Below are positions 1-7,720 of a DNA stretch of 64,000 nucleotides, piece by piece; positions within the stretch are counted from its first letter, which is position 1, and each line of letters opens with the position of its first letter. Source of the stretch: Ottowia massiliensis (GTDB taxonomy: Bacteria > Pseudomonadota > Gammaproteobacteria > Burkholderiales > Burkholderiaceae_C); NCBI RefSeq assembly GCF_900240305.1, contig NZ_LT964854.1:1426001-1490000 (forward strand), written 5' to 3'. Made by a program: the position numbers and the translations under genes. A model generated the notes under the pieces. The model saw only the letters and a list, made by a program, of their open reading frames with translations, was not told where the DNA came from and ran no database searches.

Positions 1-1206
1 CTCGATCTGGTAGCGCATCACCTCGTCTTTCAGCGCGTCTTGCCGCTCGCCCAGGCGCAGCACGCGTCCGCCGGAAAATGCAATTTCATCCCCGCGAATA
101 TCGTTCAGTTTATAGCCTTCACGGTACGCCTCGCGCCCGTTTGATTTTTCATGCAAATCATCGCCAGGCCGAATGCGTATTTCCTTGCGCAGCACGCCGT
201 TTTTGCCATTCACATCCATGCGCACGCGCGCGTTCATGCTTTTGGCGCCCGCGCCGATTTCCAGCAGCTCGATATACGCCTGATTATGGCCGTCATGGCC
301 CGTTACGCCATCCACCTCAATCTGCTTGACCAGCCCCATGTCATAAGCCTGAACAGGGCCTAGCGAATACAGCAGGTTGTATGTGTTTCTATGCGTGGCC
401 GAATAACGAAGCGTGCAAAGCGGATTCAAATCCAGCAGGGCCTGCCGGCGAATGTCCGTCTCAAAATTCTGCGGTTCATCCACAATCACGATGGGCCGCA
501 CGGAGCGGATATATTCAATGGGCGCAAAGGCGCGCTCGCCCTGCTGCCTGATTTTGTTGTCATCCTTGGTGAAACTGTCGATATTGATCACCAGAATACT
601 CAATGCGTCGCCTTGCGCGAAGTGGCGCAAATCATTCAGGCGGCCACTGTCATAAAGCATATGCACGCAAGGCACATGGCCATAATCTTGCGCGAAATGA
701 TCGCGCGTGACGGCCAGGTTTTTCATGGCGCCTTCGCGTATGGCCACGCTGGGCGTCACGATCACGAATTTCCTGAAACCGTATACCTTGTTCAGCTCGT
801 AAATGGTCTTGATGAAGGTGTAGGTTTTGCCCGTGCCGGTTTCCATTTCCAGCGTGAAATGGGGGCAAAACCATTCTGTTTTTCCTTCATTTCTGCGATC
901 GGCCGCCAGCTTTTCAATCACGGGCATGGGTTTCCGGCCCTGTTTTTCCTGCTCTTCCGCCATTGCCCTTTGTATTTTTTGCACATTCTGCGAAATCTGT
1001 TCTTCCGTCAGCAAAAGCTGGTTGGCAATGCTGCCATCGGGCGCATATTCCACGCTGCCCGAAGTCTGTTGCAGGCGAAAGCCGGGGCTGCTGATGGGCT
1101 GGCCTTCAAAAGCCTGCACCACAGCGCTCACGGCGCGGGTTTGATAATCCTGCGGCGTGAATTGCAAACGCAAGCCGCCTGGCAGAGTCGCTTTGTTTTC
1201 ATTCAT
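1..1206 (-). CDS. res: Type III restriction enzyme Res subunit (3' part cut by window edge)
   Basis: This is the ATP-dependent translocase and endonuclease subunit of a type III restriction-modification system; it needs the Mod subunit for DNA recognition. Reading the minus strand from an ATG at 1206 gives MNENKATLPGGL and an open frame to the window edge (402 codons). Superfamily 2 helicase motifs are visible: Walker A METGTGKTYT (residues about 121-130), the DEPQ box in IVIVDEPQNFE (about 243), and motif III as RYSATH. The C-terminal nuclease domain lies outside the window. The start lies 11 nt beyond the mod stop codon, with an AAAGG ribosome-binding site, so the two genes form one operon. 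The frame was checked at the Walker A and DEPQ codons. Family assignment is firm; the target sequence is unknown. Confidence 0.9.
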   Translation of the reverse strand, partial: MNENKATLPGGLRLQFTPQDYQTRAVSAVVQAFEGQPISSPGFRLQQTSGSVEYAPDGSIANQLLLTEEQISQNVQKIQRAMAEEQEKQGRKPMPVIEKLAADRRNEGKTEWFCPHFTLEMETGTGKTYTFIKTIYELNKVYGFRKFVIVTPSVAIREGAMKNLAVTRDHFAQDYGHVPCVHMLYDSGRLNDLRHFAQGDALSILVINIDSFTKDDNKIRQQGERAFAPIEYIRSVRPIVIVDEPQNFETDIRRQALLDLNPLCTLRYSATHRNTYNLLYSLGPVQAYDMGLVKQIEVDGVTGHDGHNQAYIELLEIGAGAKSMNARVRMDVNGKNGVLRKEIRIRPGDDLHEKSNGREAYREGYKLNDIRGDEIAFSGGRVLRLGERQDALKDEVMRYQIE

Positions 1207-1217
1207 GGCGGCGCCTT

Positions 1218-3253
1218 TCAAATCACGGTCAGGGCAATACCCAGCCCCTGCAATTCCAGTTGCAAATTGGCCAGTTGCTCGTCCGCCTTTTCGCCCGTAA
1301 AGCAGGAATTGAGCAAGACTACTTGCGCTGGGCGCGCTTTGGCGATTTCGTCCTTCAATGCGGACTGGTAAGGTTCAAAGCACAGCCAAAGCTCCCGGTT
1401 TTCATTGAGCAAAACGCGGTGAACCGTGAGGCCCGCCACGGTTTCGGATTTGACAATGGCTTGCACGCCCAATGCGCCCAGGCCCATTTTCAAAAGCAGC
1501 TCGGCCAGCATGGCCGTTTGCGCGTCGGTTTTTTCCTCTTTTTCCGCGTGCCGGAACATTTCCAGTTGCTCGCGCAAGGCGGCGCCATCGGCCACATCGG
1601 CGCGCCAGACCTTGAAGCAACTGGGCGACAGCGTGAATTGGGCGCAAGCCTGATTTTGCGTTTCGGCGGATTTTTCCTTTTTCAGTTTTTCAATCACCTT
1701 GGCTATGCGCGCGCGGGTAATGTCGGCAATCGTGTGATAACCGGCCTTGTAGGCTTCGGTATTTTCTTCCAGTTTTTCGGGGAGTTGCACGCAAATGCAT
1801 TGACGATGGCCGCCGTCTTCCAGATTAAGTTCCATCACCGCTTGCATGGTGGTTCCGGAGCCGGCGAAGAAGTCGAGAATCAGGCTATCGGATTGTGTTG
1901 CCAGATTCAATAAATACTTGATCAAACCTGTTGGTTTTGGTGTATCGAAAATCTCTCTCGGTAAACCCAAATTGGCAATTTCATCTTTTGCCGTGGCCAA
2001 ACTACCGCAATCCGTCAGTAAATTGTAATATACGTTTTTTGATTGCGAGTAGTCATCAGGGCGTTTTATTACATAAACTTTCTTTTTCTCGTCATCAAAA
2101 TACAGCCTGTTTTCCTTGATCAATTCTTCAATCTTTTCTTTTCCCAAGGTCCAGCGCATGCCACTGGATGGATAAAACAATTCTTTCGTTTTCTGATTTT
2201 TTATTCCGAAAAGCATCGTGGGACGTTCATAAATTCCGGAATTGGTTTTTTCAATTCCCTCAAGGTTGTATTCAGAAATCTCATCTTCATATTTGTATAC
2301 TCTGTCCATATTCCTGTAATTAAATATGTCTGCCGCTTTCTTCCTGAAGTAACAAAGAACATGTTCTGTCAAACAACCCAGAATTTTTTCGGTGTTGCCT
2401 GCTCCACCTTTTTTCTTCCAGACGATTGATTCAAAATTATCTTCTCCAAATATCTCATCACAAAGCAGCTTCAAATTCGCCGCCTCATTGTCATCTATGC
2501 TGATGAAAATCACGCCGTCGTCGCGCAGCAGGTTGCGCGCCAGATACAGGCGCGGATACATCATGGAAAGCCAGGCGCTGTGGTAATGGCCGTTTTCTTT
2601 TGTGTTTTTCTTCCACAGGCTTTGCCGGTTGAGAAAACCGGCTTCGTTTCTATCGCCGGTGCGGCGCTGGTATTCGGCGAGCGTTTCCGAATAATCGTCG
2701 GGGTAAACGAAGCTGTCGTTGCCGGTGTTGTACGGCGGGTCGATGTAAATCATCTTCACCTTGCCGTAATAGCTTTTTTGCAGGATGCGCAGCACTTGCA
2801 GGTTTTCGCCCTCGATGAGCATGTGCGGCGCTTGCGGCGGGTTGCCGGCGCCGGGCAGCAGGGTGTCGCTGGTGGTTTGCTGGATTTCGCGGCGGGCGGC
2901 GGCCTTGCCCGCCCAGCCCAGTTCGTAATGTTCTTGCGCGGCGGGCGGATCGGGTTGGTCAGGCTTCAGCAGTTGTTGCAGGCGGCGGATGTCGATTTGC
3001 CCGTCGCTGATGATTTCAGGCGCGGCTTGCCGCAGCAGCGCCGTGAGGGTGCGGGCGCGCTCTTTCAGCGCATCGGCGCTGAAGCCCGGCGCGGCGCATG
3101 CGTCAGGCTGTTGGCTGTTGGCTGTTGGCTGTTGGCTGTTGGCTGTTGGCTGTTGGCTGTTGGCTGTTGGCTGTTGGCTGTTGGCTGTTGGCTGTTGGCT
3201 GTTGGCTGTTGGCTGTTGGCTGTTGGCTGTTGGCTGTTCATATTATAACTCAT
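1218..3253 (-). CDS. mod: Type III DNA methyltransferase Mod, phase-variable, out of frame with its ATG here
   Basis: Beta-class DNA methyltransferase (N6-adenine by family) that gives the Res-Mod complex its sequence specificity. The intact frame runs from 3110 to the stop at 1218. Counted from an internal ATG at 2822, it shows the DPPY motif in YIDPPYNTGND (residues 28-31) before the AdoMet motif LDFFAGSGTT (about 317-325). Upstream of 2822 the same frame continues for 96 codons with typical Mod N-terminal sequence (ALKERARTLTALLRQ, YELGWAGKAA) into the 7-bp repeat at 3106-3238. The only ATGs in front of the repeat (3253 and 3241, reading MSYNMNS) are in another frame and reach a stop at 3065. 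Losing two repeats or gaining one would join them to mod. In the present state only an N-terminally truncated product from 2822 could form. The central third (about 1900-2480) is AT-rich, as expected for an exchanged target-recognition domain. Confidence 0.88.
3106..3238. repeat. Heptanucleotide tandem repeat, 19 copies (phase-variation switch of mod)
   Basis: 133 nt made of exactly 19 perfect copies of GGCTGTT (AACAGCC on the coding strand of mod). Because 7 is not a multiple of 3, each gain or loss of a unit shifts the downstream frame. All three minus-strand frames through the repeat encode the same cycle, QPTANSQ, with no stop, which suits a slipped-strand ON/OFF switch. By my frame count, ON states are 17, 20, 23 copies and the sequence shown (19) is OFF. 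Confidence 0.95.
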
Positions 3254-3327
3254 AACTCGTTGATTTAAAAGGAAAAATTCTATTTCGGCGCATGGCGGAA
3301 CCGATTTTGCAACAAATTTTGACGCGC

Positions 3328-4335
3328 TCAGGCCAGCAGCGTCAGGCTCTGGTCGGCGCTGACGAGCACGCGGCCCGCTTGTGCGTCCATGCACAGGGGC
3401 GTGCCGTGCAGGCGCAGGCGCTGCGCGGGCTGGAGCAGGTTGGTCAGCCATAGCGAGCCGGGGGCGTCGCCGGCTTCGGTCAGGGCCAGCACGCTGGCGC
3501 GGGCGGCGGCGGCCAGCGCCAGGCAGCGCTCGTCCGCAAAGCGCAGTTCCTGCCAGGGCACGCCGCCGTCCAGCCCGCCTTCTTTTACATAGAACGCCTG
3601 CCGCTGGAATGACGCCGCCGCCACCACGCACGCGCCGCCCGCCAGGGCGATGAAGGCGGGTATGAGCATGTCGGTGCCGGGCAGCGCGGCAATTTCCAGG
3701 CTGCGCAGGCGGCTGCATGCGCTGCCGCTGAGCAGCGCCAGCGCGCGGCCCTGTCCGCCTCCCTTGCCACGTTCCGCACGTTCCGCACGCGCCACGCCTG
3801 CCACGCAGATGCCGCCCGCGCTGCCGTAGGCGACGCAGGGCCACATGCCTTCGGGCAGCGGGGCTTCGTCCAGCAGCTGGCCGCTGGCCAGGTCCACTTC
3901 GGCCAGGCAGCCGGGCTGGCCTGTATGCCCTGCATGGCTGCCGCCCTGCGCCGCCGCTTGCGGCTTGAGCAGCAGCACGGCGCGGCCCGTGGCGGGGTCC
4001 ACGTCCATGCTGCGGATGGCCATGCCGCCCATGCCCAGCGAGTGCGCCAGCGCCAGGCCGTTTTCGGCGTCCCAAACGTCGAGCCGCGCGCCGGCTTCGC
4101 CCGCCGCGCACAGCCAGCGGCCATGCCAGCGCAGGGCGGCCGGGTGCGTGTCGGCCTGCGCCGAGGAGGGAACGGCCTGCGCGGTGACGTTTTCCAGATC
4201 CACCACGTGCAGCCCGCCGCCGCCGGGCGAGGCCAGTGCGGCATGGGCGCAGTGCGCGTCTACCGCCACGGCGGTGGCGGCGAAAGGCAGGGGAATGTGC
4301 ACAACGGGGTTCATCGGCGGGCGATTTTCGGGCAT
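3328..4335 (-). CDS. Hypothetical protein with beta-propeller-like repeats
   Basis: I do not recognise a specific family. The chosen start gives MPENRPPMNPVV and 335 aa; an ATG at 4314 is equally possible, and neither has a clear ribosome-binding site. The frame stays open upstream to 4626, but that part is low-complexity arginine/alanine-rich sequence typical of a shadow frame. The body contains several blades of the kind seen in WD40/YVTN-like propellers: VVDLENVTAQ, RLDVWDAENGLAL, SMDVDPATGRAVLL, EVDLASGQLL, LWLTNLLQPAQRL. There is no signal peptide or membrane helix, so it is probably cytoplasmic. It lies between the mod promoter region and dinB, all on the minus strand, with no sign of shared function. 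Confidence 0.6.
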   Translation of the reverse strand: MPENRPPMNPVVHIPLPFAATAVAVDAHCAHAALASPGGGGLHVVDLENVTAQAVPSSAQADTHPAALRWHGRWLCAAGEAGARLDVWDAENGLALAHSLGMGGMAIRSMDVDPATGRAVLLLKPQAAAQGGSHAGHTGQPGCLAEVDLASGQLLDEAPLPEGMWPCVAYGSAGGICVAGVARAERAERGKGGGQGRALALLSGSACSRLRSLEIAALPGTDMLIPAFIALAGGACVVAAASFQRQAFYVKEGGLDGGVPWQELRFADERCLALAAAARASVLALTEAGDAPGSLWLTNLLQPAQRLRLHGTPLCMDAQAGRVLVSADQSLTLLA

Positions 4336-4875
4336 GGAATCTGGCGTGCAGCGGGCGCAAGGCAGCCGCAAGAGGGGCGCGGCGCAGGGCGGGCGGGCCG
4401 CGCGCTGCTGCCGAAAAAAGAGCGGCCTGCGCCCGCTGCGCCTGGGTTTGCGGGTGGTTGCCGGCGCACGAGCGGCCTGTTCCAGCGGCCTTTGGCGGAA
4501 GGCAGGCAGGCGGCCAGCGGCCAAGCCGTCTGCCGCCAAGGCGCTGCGGGGCCGGGGCGATGCCGTGGCCTTTGATGGCCGTTCTTCAGAATCTGTCCAA
4601 CGCCTGCAATGCCTGTCTATGGGCATGGGCGCCCAAGCGCGGCCTCGGGCGGCCTGCCGGGCGCGTGGCGCTGGTCACGCTGGCTTGGGCGGCAGGCAGG
4701 AGATGGATGTGGAGAGCGCCTCAATTCAGCTCCTCTATCCATAGCATGATGTCCTAGTGGAAAGGGCGCAAAACGGTTTTTTACGCCCTTGAATTAGCTC
4801 CTTTTTTTGATGCCCTTTGGCCAAGTGCAGAGGCGTTGCGGGCTTGAGCGCCTGTTCGCAGGCGACAGAGCTTGT
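4336..4875. other. Intergenic region between dinB and the hypothetical gene
   Basis: About 540 nt without a convincing gene. It holds one IE1 element (4722-4813) and, just behind the dinB stop, a CGCCTG-TTCG-CAGGCG hairpin (about 4851-4866) next to a fragment that looks like an IE2 end (GAGCTTGTTCA, 4868-4878). The rest is high-GC sequence in which I see nothing. Confidence 0.6.
4722..4813 (+). repeat. IE1 dispersed element, copy A
   Basis: Copy of the 13-member family: left end TTCAGCTCCTCTAT, core ATAGCATGATGTCCTAGTGG, right end TTGAATTAGCTCC followed by a T-run and GATGCC. The variable middle forms a perfect 7-bp stem, AAGGGCG (4762-4768) with CGCCCTT (4784-4790). It lies downstream of dinB. 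Confidence 0.85.
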
Positions 4876-6156
4876 TCAGAAAAGCCAGCCGGTTTCGGCT
4901 GGCGCGGCGGCCGGGGCGCTGGCGGGCGCGCCCGCCTTGCGCAGCGTGCCCACGCGCACGCCCAGCAGGCGCAGGCGCGCCGTGAGGTCCACGCGCTTGA
5001 GGCATTGGCCGGCCACCTGGCGGATGCGGCGGGCGTCTTGCGTGTAGCTTTCCACGGTGGTGTCGCGCGTGGCGGTTTTGAAGTTGGCGTAGCGCAGTTT
5101 GATGCCGATGGTGCGGCCTTCGTAGCCTTTGCGGGCCAGGTCGCTGGCGACTTGCTCGCACAGGCGGGTGAAGATGGCGCCCAGCTCGGCGCGGTCGGCC
5201 ACGGCGTGCAAATCGCGCTCGAAGGTGGTTTCGCGGCTCATGCTGACGGGTTCGCTGTGGGTGGTGACGGGGCGGTCGTCACGCCCCCAGGCGGCGTCGT
5301 GCAGCCAGGCGCCGTGGGTGGGGCCGAAATGGCGCATCAGCCACAGGCGCTCGCGCGCGGCCAGCTCGCCAATGGTGCGGATGCCCAGCGCTTGCAGGCG
5401 CGCATCGAGCTTGGGGCCGATGCCGTTGATCTTGCGGCACGGCAGCGGCCAGATGAGCGGCTGCAAGTCGGCTTCGCGCACGATGCTGATGCCGTTGGGC
5501 TTGTTGAATTCGCTGGCCATTTTGGCCAGCAGTTTGTTGGGGGCCACGCCAATGGAGCAAGTCAGGCCCGTGGCCTCGAAGATGCTTTTTTGCAGCAGCC
5601 GCGCGAGCACGCGCCCGCCTTCGCGCTGGCCGCCGGGCACGTGGGTGAAGTCGATGAACACTTCGTCGATGCCCCGGTCTTGCATGACGGGGGCGATTTC
5701 AAGGATGACGGCCTTGAAGGCGCGCGAGCAGCGGCGGTATTCGTCAAAGTCCGCCGGCAGCAAAAGGGCTTGCGGGCACAGGCGCGCGGCTTTCATCAGG
5801 CCCATGGCCGATCCCACGCCGAACTGCCGCGCCGCGTAGCTGGCGGTGGTGATGACGCCCCGGCCCGCGTAGCTGGCCAGGCGGGGAAAGAAGTCCACGG
5901 GCACGGCGGCCATGTCAGCGCCCGTCCAGCGCCTTTCGGGGTAGCGCGCATTCAGCTCTTGCAGCATGCGCGCTTCGTTGCGCCGCCCGCCGCCGATGAC
6001 CACGGGCAGGCCCTTGAGCTGCGGGTAGCGCAGCCATTCGACGCTGGCATAAAAGGCGTCCATGTCCAGATGGGCGATGCGGCGCGGCAGGGCCTCGCCC
6101 GCCGGGGCGGCGTCAAAAGCGGCGTCAAAAGCGGCATCAGGGAGCGCGGAGGGCAT
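4876..6156 (-). CDS. dinB: DNA polymerase IV (Y-family translesion polymerase)
   Basis: Error-prone polymerase that copies past damaged template bases. From the ATG at 6156 (MPSALPDAAF) it is 426 aa; a TTG at 6222 in the same frame would add 22 residues but is a weaker candidate. The Y-family catalytic motifs are present: HLDMDAFYASVE (D31, D33) and GIDEVFIDF carrying the second acidic pair, with the SIGVAPNKLLAKMAS palm/thumb segment and helix-hairpin-helix-like KINGIGPKLDARLQALGI. A short N-terminal duplication (AAFDAAFDAA) is encoded by a direct repeat. The C-terminal part lacks an obvious clamp-binding motif, although the last residues are GWLF. The gene is divergent from hrcA, and the 178-nt space between them is almost entirely an IE2 element, starting 8 nt from this ATG. 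Confidence 0.9.
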   Translation of the reverse strand: MPSALPDAAFDAAFDAAPAGEALPRRIAHLDMDAFYASVEWLRYPQLKGLPVVIGGGRRNEARMLQELNARYPERRWTGADMAAVPVDFFPRLASYAGRGVITTASYAARQFGVGSAMGLMKAARLCPQALLLPADFDEYRRCSRAFKAVILEIAPVMQDRGIDEVFIDFTHVPGGQREGGRVLARLLQKSIFEATGLTCSIGVAPNKLLAKMASEFNKPNGISIVREADLQPLIWPLPCRKINGIGPKLDARLQALGIRTIGELAARERLWLMRHFGPTHGAWLHDAAWGRDDRPVTTHSEPVSMSRETTFERDLHAVADRAELGAIFTRLCEQVASDLARKGYEGRTIGIKLRYANFKTATRDTTVESYTQDARRIRQVAGQCLKRVDLTARLRLLGVRVGTLRKAGAPASAPAAAPAETGWLF

Positions 6157-6164
6157 GACTTTCA

Positions 6165-6319
6165 GAGACTGTTCATGTTCTGGCCGTGAGGGCTGAAAGT
6201 GCGCAAACGGAATGAGCTGCAAGGCGCAGATGGGCCTCGTGGTCCATCAAGAATTTGCAGCGCCGCAGAGCGCCCGATTCCGCGCTTTTCGCGCCCACGG
6301 GCAGATTGTGAACAGCTTC
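6165..6319. mobile_element. IE2 inverted-repeat (MITE-like) element filling the dinB-hrcA intergenic region
   Basis: 155 nt bounded by GAGACTGTTCA and its counterpart TGAACAGCTTC (inverted GAAGCTGTTCA). Internal blocks match the copy at 36074-36235 read in reverse complement, for example CCGTGAGGG, GCAGATGGGCCTCGT and ATTTGCA. There is no coding capacity and no target duplication is preserved. Promoters of both dinB and hrcA must lie in or right at the edge of it; a TAAAAT hexamer follows directly at 6321-6326. Confidence 0.75.
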
Positions 6320-6334
6320 CTAAAATCGCCGCCC

Positions 6335-7393
6335 ATGCTTGACGACCGCTCCCGTGTGCTGCTGAAGGCGCTGATTGAGCGCTACATCGCCGAGGGGCAG
6401 CCCGTTGGCTCGCGCACGCTTTCGCGCGCGGCGGGGCTGGATTTGTCGCCCGCCACCATTCGCAACGTGATGAGCGATCTGGAAGCGCTGGGCCTGATTG
6501 CCAGCCCGCACACCTCCGCCGGGCGCGTGCCCACGGCGCGCGGCTACCGGCTGTTTGTGGACACCATGCTCACCGCGCGCCCCGCCAAGGCCGCGCCCGA
6601 TGACGCGCCCGCCGAGCGGCTTGCCGAATGGCCGGCTGAATGCCCCACGGAGCTGCCCGCCGGCCAGCCCCGGCAGGTGATTGCCAGCGCCGCGCAGCTG
6701 CTCTCCAGCCTGTCGCAATTCGTGGGCGTGGTGCAGGCGCCCAGGCGTTCATCCGTTTTCCGCCACATCGAATTCGTGCGCCTTTCCGAGCGGCGCGTGC
6801 TGCTCATCATCGTCACGCCCGATGGCGACGTGCAAAACCGCGTGCTCTTTACCGAAGCCGGGCACACGCAGGCCCAACTGGCCGAAGCGGCCAACTACCT
6901 GAACGCGCATTACGGCGGCATGGCTATCGAGCAAGTGCGCGAGCGCCTTCAGCAGGAAGTGGAAACGCTGCGCGGCGAAGTCGCCCAGCTCATGCATGCC
7001 GCCGTGCAGGCTGGCAGCGAAGCCATGCACCAGGCGCAAGGCGATGTGGTGATTGCCGGCGAGCGCAACCTGCTGGCCGTCAGCGACTTTTCCAGCGACA
7101 TGAACCAGCTGCGCCGCGCGTTCGATCTGTTCGAGCAGAAAACCCAGCTCATGCGCCTGCTGGACACCTCCAGCCGCGCCGCCGGCGTGCGCATCTTCAT
7201 CGGCGGCGAAAGCCAGACCGTGCCGGTGGAAGACCTCTCCGTGGTCAGCGCCCCTTACGAGGCCGACGGGCAGGTGGTGGGCACCCTGGCCGTCATCGGC
7301 CCCACGCGCATGCCTTACGACAAGGTCATTGACATCGTGGACATCACGGCCCGCCTGGTCAGCAATGCCTTGAACACGCAGGGCTGTCGCTAG
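6335..7393 (+). CDS. hrcA: Heat-inducible transcription repressor HrcA
   Basis: Repressor that in other bacteria binds CIRCE operators in front of chaperone operons. From ATG 6335 (MLDDRSRVLLKALIERYI) it is 352 aa. The N-terminal winged helix-turn-helix is clear (VGSRTLSRAAGLDLSPATIRNVMSDLEALG, followed by SPHTSAGRVPTARGYRLFVD), and the C-terminal effector region ends with the conserved LAVIGPTRMPYDKVIDIVD block. About 20 extra residues rich in Ala, Glu and Pro (AERLAEWPAECPTELPAG) sit between the DNA-binding and core domains. I see no CIRCE inverted repeat in front of it or of htpG, so its targets lie elsewhere. Upstream in-frame codons back to 6212 fall within the IE2 element and are unlikely to be translated. 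Confidence 0.93.
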   Translation: MLDDRSRVLLKALIERYIAEGQPVGSRTLSRAAGLDLSPATIRNVMSDLEALGLIASPHTSAGRVPTARGYRLFVDTMLTARPAKAAPDDAPAERLAEWPAECPTELPAGQPRQVIASAAQLLSSLSQFVGVVQAPRRSSVFRHIEFVRLSERRVLLIIVTPDGDVQNRVLFTEAGHTQAQLAEAANYLNAHYGGMAIEQVRERLQQEVETLRGEVAQLMHAAVQAGSEAMHQAQGDVVIAGERNLLAVSDFSSDMNQLRRAFDLFEQKTQLMRLLDTSSRAAGVRIFIGGESQTVPVEDLSVVSAPYEADGQVVGTLAVIGPTRMPYDKVIDIVDITARLVSNALNTQGCR

Positions 7394-7396
7394 AAT
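7370..7396 (+). promoter_or_regulatory. Probable sigma-70 promoter of the tRNA gene
   Basis: TTGAAC (7370-7375), a 15-nt spacer, and TAGAAT (7391-7396), overlapping the hrcA 3' end and about 40 nt before the tRNA. The same CTARAAT-type -10 recurs in front of other genes in the window (8601, 18937, 6321). Confidence 0.5.
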
Positions 7397-7435
7397 TCGC
7401 GCCCTTCATCCGTTCTCGGAACAGATTCTCAAAAG

Positions 7436-7512
7436 GGGGCGTTAGCTCAGTTGGTCAGAGCAGGGGACTCATAATCCCTTGGTCGTTGGTTCAAGTCCAA
7501 CACGCCCTACCA
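7436..7512 (+). tRNA. tRNA with CAT anticodon (Met elongator or Ile2)
   Basis: 77 nt with encoded CCA. The acceptor GGGGCGT pairs with ACGCCCT (one G-T pair); the anticodon arm GGGGACTCATAATCCCT carries CAT; the T-arm is GTTGGTTCAAGTCCAAC. A CAT anticodon can mean elongator methionine or the lysidine-modified isoleucine-2 tRNA. From memory the anticodon-to-T-arm stretch resembles E. coli ileX, so Ile2 should be considered. Confidence 0.93.
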
Positions 7513-7520
7513 GTCAAATC

Positions 7521-7555
7521 AAGGGGTTGCGCGCTTTCGCAACCCCTTTTCTTTT
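7521..7555 (+). terminator. Rho-independent terminator after the tRNA
   Basis: Eleven-bp perfect stem AAGGGGTTGCG (7521-7531) / CGCAACCCCTT (7538-7548) with a 6-nt loop, followed by TTCTTTT. Confidence 0.9.
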
Positions 7556-7630
7556 GCGGCGCGGCATGAATCCGAAGCGCCCCTTTTGCCTGCGCCCCAA
7601 ATGGGCAGAGCCGGGCAGGCGGACACAGCC

Positions 7631-7720
7631 CAGCTCCTTGATTCATAGCATTGGGTCCTAGTGGAATCTGCGCAGAACGGCTTTTTATGCCCTTTGAATT
7701 TGCTCCTCTTTCTGATGCTG
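7631..7720 (+). repeat. IE1 dispersed element, copy B
   Basis: Left end CAGCTCCTTGATTCATAGCA, core GGTCCTAGTGGAA, right end TTTGAATTTGCTCCT. It lies between the convergent tRNA gene and cobA, and its right end overlaps the last codons of cobA. Confidence 0.85.

Noticed and set aside
3065..3255. Repeat-encoded peptides GCWLLAV (plus strand) and QQPTANS (minus strand) as stand-alone proteins
   Set aside because: Both only reflect the 7-bp repeat; the minus reading matters only as the leader of mod.
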